From contig JBOGXF010000144.1 of NCBI GenBank assembly GCA_050694275.1, positions 1 through 10,199 on the forward strand: DNA of 10,199 bases, given 5' to 3'. Both the position numbers and the translations under genes were made by a program. This document shows, piece after piece, positions 5,836 to 10,199 of the stretch. The stretch comes from JBOGXF01 sp050694275 (GTDB taxonomy: Bacteria; Actinomycetota; CADDZG01; WHSQ01). Below the pieces are notes generated by a model. The model saw only the letters and a list, made by a program, of their open reading frames with translations, searched no databases and was not told the origin of the DNA. Position 1 is the first letter of the stretch. The number at the start of each line of letters is the position of its first letter.

Positions 5836-8043
5836 TCAAAGACCCCCAAATGGGGCAATCCCCTGGGGTCGCGCGGCTCCGGTTCGACCTTCTTGTTCAC
5901 TCCTGGAGCTCGAGGCCGGCGCTCCTCGGCCGGAAGTGACCGAATGGGCGAGACGATGCAGCTCTGCGACCGCGTCGCTTACCTCCGTGGGCGGTGGGTC
6001 TTCGCGGCCGTATCGTTCTTGCTCGAACGCGTTCACCACGGCGCTGTGCGCGCCGTTTCCGCCGGCACGCGCGATGACCTCGCGCGCGGTCTCGGAGGGT
6101 GCCCGTCCCGCGCCGGTTGTAGCGAGCGCGTCCTCGAGCCGCACGAACGCGCGCGCGACCGGGCCCGCGGGGAGAACGCGGGGACCGGCGCGGCTCGGTG
6201 GTCGCCGGCGGACCGTAAGGCGCCGGCGGGCGATCAACGCACCCCACGCGATCACGGCGACGAACGCAAGCACCAGCCCGATTCTCAGCGCCGGACCGGC
6301 CCCCGAGGGGATCAACGCACCGATCTTTTGTGCGAGAAAGCGCGCCACGCCGGCGAGCGGGATGAGATCGGCGACGTCGAGACTCGCGGGCGGGACGCCG
6401 AAGGTCGGATCGAACTCATACCACCCGAAGCGCGGGAACCACACCTCGACCCACGCGTGCGCGTCGGAGTTGCGGATCTCGTAGTAGCCGGTGAACGGGT
6501 TGCGGGTGCCTGGGGTGTATCCGGCCACGACGCGCGCGGGAATCCCGAGCGACCTCAGCATCATCGTTGTGGCCGACGCGAACTGCTCGCAGAATCCCAC
6601 GTCGGTGTCGAACAGGAAGTGATCGACCGCATCCCGGCCCGGAGGCGGCACCGGGGAGTCGATGTCGTAGCGGTAGTTGTTCTCGAGGTAGCTCTCGACC
6701 GCCTTGACTTTGTCGTAGGTCGTGTCGGCACCCGCCGTGACGCGCAGCGCGAGGTCGCGCACGCGCCCTGGGAGTTCCTTGGGTACCTGCAGATAGCGGC
6801 GAAGGTTCTCGGAGACCTCCTGCGGCGCGACGTTCGCGCCGCGCAGCTCGTCGGGGGTGGCGGCGCCACGCGTGGACACGACGCTGTACACGCTGTCTTC
6901 GGTCAGCGTCTCCTCGGCGCGTATGGCCCCCAGCTCGTCGACGCCCACGATGTCGTAGTGCCACACGCGCTCGGGCTGGGCGGCCGAGAAGATGACGTTG
7001 GGCTGAGGCGCCTCGACGTAGAACGTCTGCGTCACGGAAACGCGCGGCCCCAGACTGCGGAACTCCGACGGGTAGGTGTACGGAACGCCGGACTGGAACT
7101 CGGTCTCGCTCTCCGGGGCGCTCCACGAGATGCCGTCGTAGGTGTCGAAGATCGGCCCGCGCCACATGGCGGGCGCCGAGGCGCGCACGCGCATCACCAG
7201 CTCGTCCGAGAGGTCGCCCCGCACACGCAGGTCCATGTGCGAATCGAAGCCGTAAAAGCCGGTTCCGCTGGACCGCGCGGCGGGGTCGCCCCCGAACCCT
7301 GGATTGAGGATGCCCGCCCCGCCGGCCGAGAGTCCGCCCGCACCTCCGAGCTGAAAGGGAAGGGCGAAGGTCCGTAAGCCGCTCGGTTGAGGGAGCACGA
7401 GGAACAGAACCGCAGCGGCGAGCCCACAGACGGCGATCGCTCTCGCCACCGGGCGACGGGACGTCTGCGGCGCTCGTCCCGCCGGGCCGCGGACGCGCGC
7501 CGTCCCTGCGCTCCCCTCGGCGAGCTCCGAGAGATGCGAATAGTAGAGAGCCGCCCCGACGAAACCCCCGTAGACGATCAGGAAGACCGCGAACGTCATG
7601 TCCTGGGACAGGGATCCGGCCACGGCCATCAGCGCCAGCGACGACCCGAGCGAGAAATTGAGGTCCTTGCGAGCCGGGAGATCGAAACTGTGCAGTACCT
7701 GAACCCACAGGAAGACCTCGGCGAGCGGATAGCGCACCTCGTCGAGCGTGGCGACGCCGCCGAGTTGCCCGAACAGCCGCATGAGGGCCACGATCGCTCC
7801 GAGTGCGAGCACGATCTTGACGTGCCAGTTGTCGCGGGCGCGGCGCACGTAAGAGAAGAGATAGGCGAGGGGGAGCATCACGAGGACCAGCACGGTGGTC
7901 ACGGACGACACTGCCTGTTCGGCCCCGAGGGCAAGGACGCCTACCACGACCGCGCCGAGCACCACGACGCGCAGGCGAATCGAATCCTCCGGCACGCGGG
8001 TGCGGTTGACCTCCCTGACCTTGTCGATCACGCTTCGAGACAT
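5836..8043 (-). CDS. TgpA-like membrane transglutaminase (DUF3488-transglutaminase core-DUF4129)
   Basis: This 735-aa protein has the TgpA layout. The N-terminal DUF3488-type bundle holds about six to seven membrane helices (within 24-218). An extracytoplasmic region (about 220-585) follows, containing the transglutaminase-like core. A last helix (586-605) leads to a cytoplasmic DUF4129-like tail (about 628-700, FVRLEDALATTGAGRAPSE). The Cys-His-Asp triad is intact: Cys485 in GFCEQFAS, His529 in DAHAWVEVW and Asp545 in EFDPT. The family is membrane-bound with a periplasmic or external papain-like active site. TgpA of Pseudomonas aeruginosa is reported essential, but the natural substrate is unknown. 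The ATG at 8043 is chosen because it overlaps the DUF58 stop by 16 bases, as expected for coupling. The frame runs open to 8142 but that extension lies inside DUF58 and is Arg/Gly-rich. A GGGGA lies about 13 bases upstream, a weak signal consistent with coupled translation. Confidence 0.93.
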   Translation of the reverse strand: MSRSVIDKVREVNRTRVPEDSIRLRVVVLGAVVVGVLALGAEQAVSSVTTVLVLVMLPLAYLFSYVRRARDNWHVKIVLALGAIVALMRLFGQLGGVATLDEVRYPLAEVFLWVQVLHSFDLPARKDLNFSLGSSLALMAVAGSLSQDMTFAVFLIVYGGFVGAALYYSHLSELAEGSAGTARVRGPAGRAPQTSRRPVARAIAVCGLAAAVLFLVLPQPSGLRTFALPFQLGGAGGLSAGGAGILNPGFGGDPAARSSGTGFYGFDSHMDLRVRGDLSDELVMRVRASAPAMWRGPIFDTYDGISWSAPESETEFQSGVPYTYPSEFRSLGPRVSVTQTFYVEAPQPNVIFSAAQPERVWHYDIVGVDELGAIRAEETLTEDSVYSVVSTRGAATPDELRGANVAPQEVSENLRRYLQVPKELPGRVRDLALRVTAGADTTYDKVKAVESYLENNYRYDIDSPVPPPGRDAVDHFLFDTDVGFCEQFASATTMMLRSLGIPARVVAGYTPGTRNPFTGYYEIRNSDAHAWVEVWFPRFGWYEFDPTFGVPPASLDVADLIPLAGVARFLAQKIGALIPSGAGPALRIGLVLAFVAVIAWGALIARRRLTVRRRPPSRAGPRVLPAGPVARAFVRLEDALATTGAGRAPSETAREVIARAGGNGAHSAVVNAFEQERYGREDPPPTEVSDAVAELHRLAHSVTSGRGAPASSSRSEQEGRTGAARPQGIAPFGGL

Positions 8044-9215
8044 CGCCTGAGATCCCCGCCCCGATACAGCACCCGGGTCGCCGCGCGGCCCCCGCGCAGC
8101 GCATCGATCACCCCGTTCCCGTCCGCGTGCCGCTCTTCCCAAGAGGAGGCGCGCGCCGCGACCGCGATGGCACGCGCTCCCGCCGATTGCACCGCCCGTA
8201 CCGCTTCGATCAGGCCGGCGCCGGCGCGACCCGAGGTCGGGACCAGCAGCACGACGGTGCCGCGTCTGCGAGCCCGCGCGAGGGCCGCTTTGACAAGAGG
8301 AAGCACGTCTGCGTCGCGTGGACGCGAGTACGCGAGCCAGTCGAGAGCGGCCGTGACGCCGACGTCTCTAATCCGTTCGACCCCGCCGCCCTCGGCGGGC
8401 TGCATCAAATCAACGGGGTGTCCGGTCACGAGCGCGTAGCGCGCCACGGACGCGGCCGCGCTCACAATCATCTCGAAGCTCGAGTCCGGCGGATCTCCGT
8501 GGTCCGCCCCGGCCAGTACCACCGACACGCGGCTCGACGCCTCCTGCTCGAACTCGCGCACGACGAGGTGCCCCGCACGCGCGCTCGTCTTCCAGTGCAC
8601 CGTCCGGATCGGATCTCCGGACCGATACTCGCGCACGCCGAGATACTCCTCGCCCGCGCCGGTCCGCGCGCGCTCGTGCAGCTCCTCGTGCGGGTAGGAG
8701 GAGGGTTCGAGGATCGGAAAGGACCCAAGCTCGACCCAGCGCGGGAGGATAGTCGCGGGAGTCGCGACATCGAGCGTGCGGCGCGAGCGCCTGACCCCGA
8801 AAGGCGCCCCGGCGAGGAGGTCGACTTCCCCCGCGGCGAACTTGCCTCTCGTCCGGGCACGGCGTACGAGCTCGATCGCGGCGAGCGCGCCGGGGGGCAG
8901 GGCCTCGACGACGATCGGGGTGGATCCGAACGCGCCGTAACGATCCTCCATACGCAGCGGCGGCATCGCGACCGAGCCGCGATTGAAAACCTCGAGCACG
9001 ACGCGTGCATCGTCGCCGACCCGGACGCGAGCAGGGACGTCGCGACGGACATCAATCTGGGCGAGTCGGTGGCGCCCGAGTACGGAGCCGCCGACCAGGC
9101 CGAAAACTCCCGCGGCGAGCACGAAGAGCCATCCCGCCTGGGCGGTCGAGCCCGCGATCACGAGCAGCGCGCCGAACACCGACAAGAGCAATGCCTTCCG
9201 GGTGAGTCCCTTCAC
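8028..9215 (-). CDS. DUF58 family protein with two N-terminal membrane helices
   Basis: This 395-aa protein has two membrane helices at its start (about 7-24 and 27-45). A beta-rich middle (55-160) with VFNRGSVAMPPLRMEDRYG follows, then the DUF58 hallmark REYRSGDPIRTVHWKTSAR (195-213), then a Rossmann-like, von Willebrand A-related C-terminal half. In many relatives the strand after the hallmark carries an acidic metal-site motif (DxSxS). Here it reads SVVLAGADHGD (231-241), with Ala where the first Asp would be, so metal binding looks doubtful. DUF58 proteins typically lie between moxR and a transglutaminase gene and are thought to be assembly partners or clients of the MoxR ATPase at the membrane. 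The GTG start at 9215 overlaps the moxR TGA (GTGA, 4 bases), and its own TGA overlaps the next gene by 16 bases, indicating tightly coupled translation of all three. Confidence 0.92.
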   Translation of the reverse strand: MKGLTRKALLLSVFGALLVIAGSTAQAGWLFVLAAGVFGLVGGSVLGRHRLAQIDVRRDVPARVRVGDDARVVLEVFNRGSVAMPPLRMEDRYGAFGSTPIVVEALPPGALAAIELVRRARTRGKFAAGEVDLLAGAPFGVRRSRRTLDVATPATILPRWVELGSFPILEPSSYPHEELHERARTGAGEEYLGVREYRSGDPIRTVHWKTSARAGHLVVREFEQEASSRVSVVLAGADHGDPPDSSFEMIVSAAASVARYALVTGHPVDLMQPAEGGGVERIRDVGVTAALDWLAYSRPRDADVLPLVKAALARARRRGTVVLLVPTSGRAGAGLIEAVRAVQSAGARAIAVAARASSWEERHADGNGVIDALRGGRAATRVLYRGGDLRRCLEA

Positions 9216-10165
9216 GGCGCCTCGGTCACGGGCACGGTCGTGCGGCTCACGATTTCGGCAACGAGCTCATTGGTTCGACCCCTCTCGATCCTGAGCTCGG
9301 CCCCCGGAACCACTCGGTGCGCGAGAGCGGCCACGGCAAGACTCTTGACGTCATCCGGCACGACATAGTCCCGTCCGTGGATCAGTGCCCGCGTCTGAGC
9401 GCAACGAACCAACGTTATCGAGGCGCGCGGGCTTGCCCCGAGCTCGAGCTCGGGATGAGCGCGGGTCGCGCGGACGACGGCGATCGCATAATCGAGCACC
9501 GGCTGCGCGACGTGCGTCTGGCGTACCAGTCGTCGGACCTCGAGGACCTCTTCGGGAGAGAGAACCGCGTCGAGATCGTCGATCGGATGCGCCTCGAGCT
9601 GAGCCTGCACCATTCCGCTCTCGGTGGCGGAGTCGGTGTAGCCGACATCCATGGCGATCGCGAAGCGATCGAGCTGCCCCTCGGGAAGCGGATAGGTGCC
9701 GTGGTGCTCCAACGGGTTCTGTGTGGCAATGATGAACAGCGGCTCGGGAAGGAGCTGACGGGTTCCATCGACGGTCACGGCCCCCTCGTCCATCGCTTCC
9801 AGCAAAGCCGACTGCGTCCTTGGGGTCGTGCGGTTGATCTCGTCGACGAGGACGATGTTGGCGAACACGGGGCCGGGAATGAACTCGAAGACCCGCCGCT
9901 CCTGATCGAACACCGATGTCCCCGTAATGTCGGACGGGAGCAGGTCCGGAGTGGCTTGGATGCGCTTGAACGTTCCCCGGATGCTCCGGGCGATCGCCCT
10001 TCCGAGCATCGTCTTGCCGACACCCGGGACGTCCTCCACCAACAAGTGCCCCCCTGCGAACAGGGTGGTGATGGCGGCTTCTACCGCCGGGCGCTTGCCG
10101 CGGATGACTCGTTCGACGTTGTCGATGAGCAAGCGGGCGGCCCGGGCGGCCGCGGCGCGATCCAT
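9212..10165 (-). CDS. MoxR-family AAA+ ATPase
   Basis: This 317-aa AAA+ ATPase has full MoxR length. Landmarks are Walker A in LLVEDVPGVGKT (Lys51, Thr52; the family often has E-D-V instead of the usual first Gly), Walker B NIVLVDEINR (Asp108, Glu109), sensor 1 in FIIATQNP (Asn150), the arginine-bearing LPEGQLDRF (160-168), and sensor 2 in GASPRAS (Arg247) in the C-terminal helical lid. MoxR proteins act as cytoplasmic chaperone-like ATPases that help mature or assemble partner complexes, often with von Willebrand A-type proteins. The partner here should be the DUF58 protein and perhaps the transglutaminase. The ATG at 10165 follows GGGGAG by 9 bases. Only 34 bases remain upstream, so the operon promoter or earlier genes are outside the window. 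All catalytic motifs are intact. Confidence 0.95.
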   Translation of the reverse strand: MDRAAAARAARLLIDNVERVIRGKRPAVEAAITTLFAGGHLLVEDVPGVGKTMLGRAIARSIRGTFKRIQATPDLLPSDITGTSVFDQERRVFEFIPGPVFANIVLVDEINRTTPRTQSALLEAMDEGAVTVDGTRQLLPEPLFIIATQNPLEHHGTYPLPEGQLDRFAIAMDVGYTDSATESGMVQAQLEAHPIDDLDAVLSPEEVLEVRRLVRQTHVAQPVLDYAIAVVRATRAHPELELGASPRASITLVRCAQTRALIHGRDYVVPDDVKSLAVAALAHRVVPGAELRIERGRTNELVAEIVSRTTVPVTEAP

Positions 10166-10199
10166 CCGTTCATTCTCCCCCGCCCCGCTCCTTGCGTCG

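Noticed and set aside
5785..7377. Plus-strand open frame of 530 codons
   Set aside because: Antisense to the transglutaminase gene; low-complexity Arg/Gly/Ala-rich product with no motifs.
8044..8142. Upstream start giving a 768-aa transglutaminase
   Set aside because: The added 33 residues are Arg/Gly-rich shadow sequence inside the DUF58 gene; the ATG at 8043 gives the usual short coupled overlap.
8127..9368. Plus-strand open frame of 413 codons
   Set aside because: Antisense to the DUF58 and moxR genes; Arg/Asp-rich with no recognisable domain.
5836..10165. moxR-DUF58-transglutaminase cluster as a new system
   Set aside because: This gene trio and its order are widespread and described; all three genes are ordinary family members here.

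Overview
This window reads like a chromosomal segment of a high-GC bacterium, most likely an actinomycete-grade organism. That is an inference from the strong G/C bias at third codon positions, frequent GTG starts with GGAGG-type ribosome binding sites, the moxR-DUF58-transglutaminase operon, and a secreted protein built from about 40-residue 'GYW...AFGDA' repeats of a kind common in Actinomycetota. I see no mobile element, CRISPR array, tRNA or rRNA. The genes are tightly packed and nearly all on the minus strand.

Left edge (1-1245). The first 28 codons of a minus-strand gene resembling FIST sensory proteins run off the left end. A plus-strand alpha/beta hydrolase is divergent from it. The hydrolase stop overlaps, tail to tail, the stop of a small minus-strand ORF (54 aa) that has a strong ribosome binding site and a possible promoter of its own.

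Middle (1224-5748), all minus strand. In transcription order these are a MASE1-PAS histidine kinase, a YbaK-type aminoacyl-tRNA deacylase 29 bases downstream, a secreted four-cysteine protein with a lysine tract after its signal peptide, and a secreted LAS/M15-like metallopeptidase with a C-terminal repeat domain. The peptidase gene has an apparent single-base frameshift near 1360-1367. Restoring the frame recovers a sixth repeat unit and a natural stop at 1246. A strong hairpin enclosing a 12-base palindrome abuts its ribosome binding site.

Right part (5836-10165), all minus strand. This is a translationally coupled operon: MoxR AAA+ ATPase, then DUF58 protein (4-base GTGA overlap), then TgpA-like membrane transglutaminase (16-base overlap). 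Such triads are widespread. They are thought to pair a MoxR chaperone-like ATPase with a membrane/envelope protein complex, but the substrate is unknown.

I found no convincing wholly new system. The best leads are the frameshifted peptidase-repeat protein, its leader hairpin, and the unannotated small ORF.
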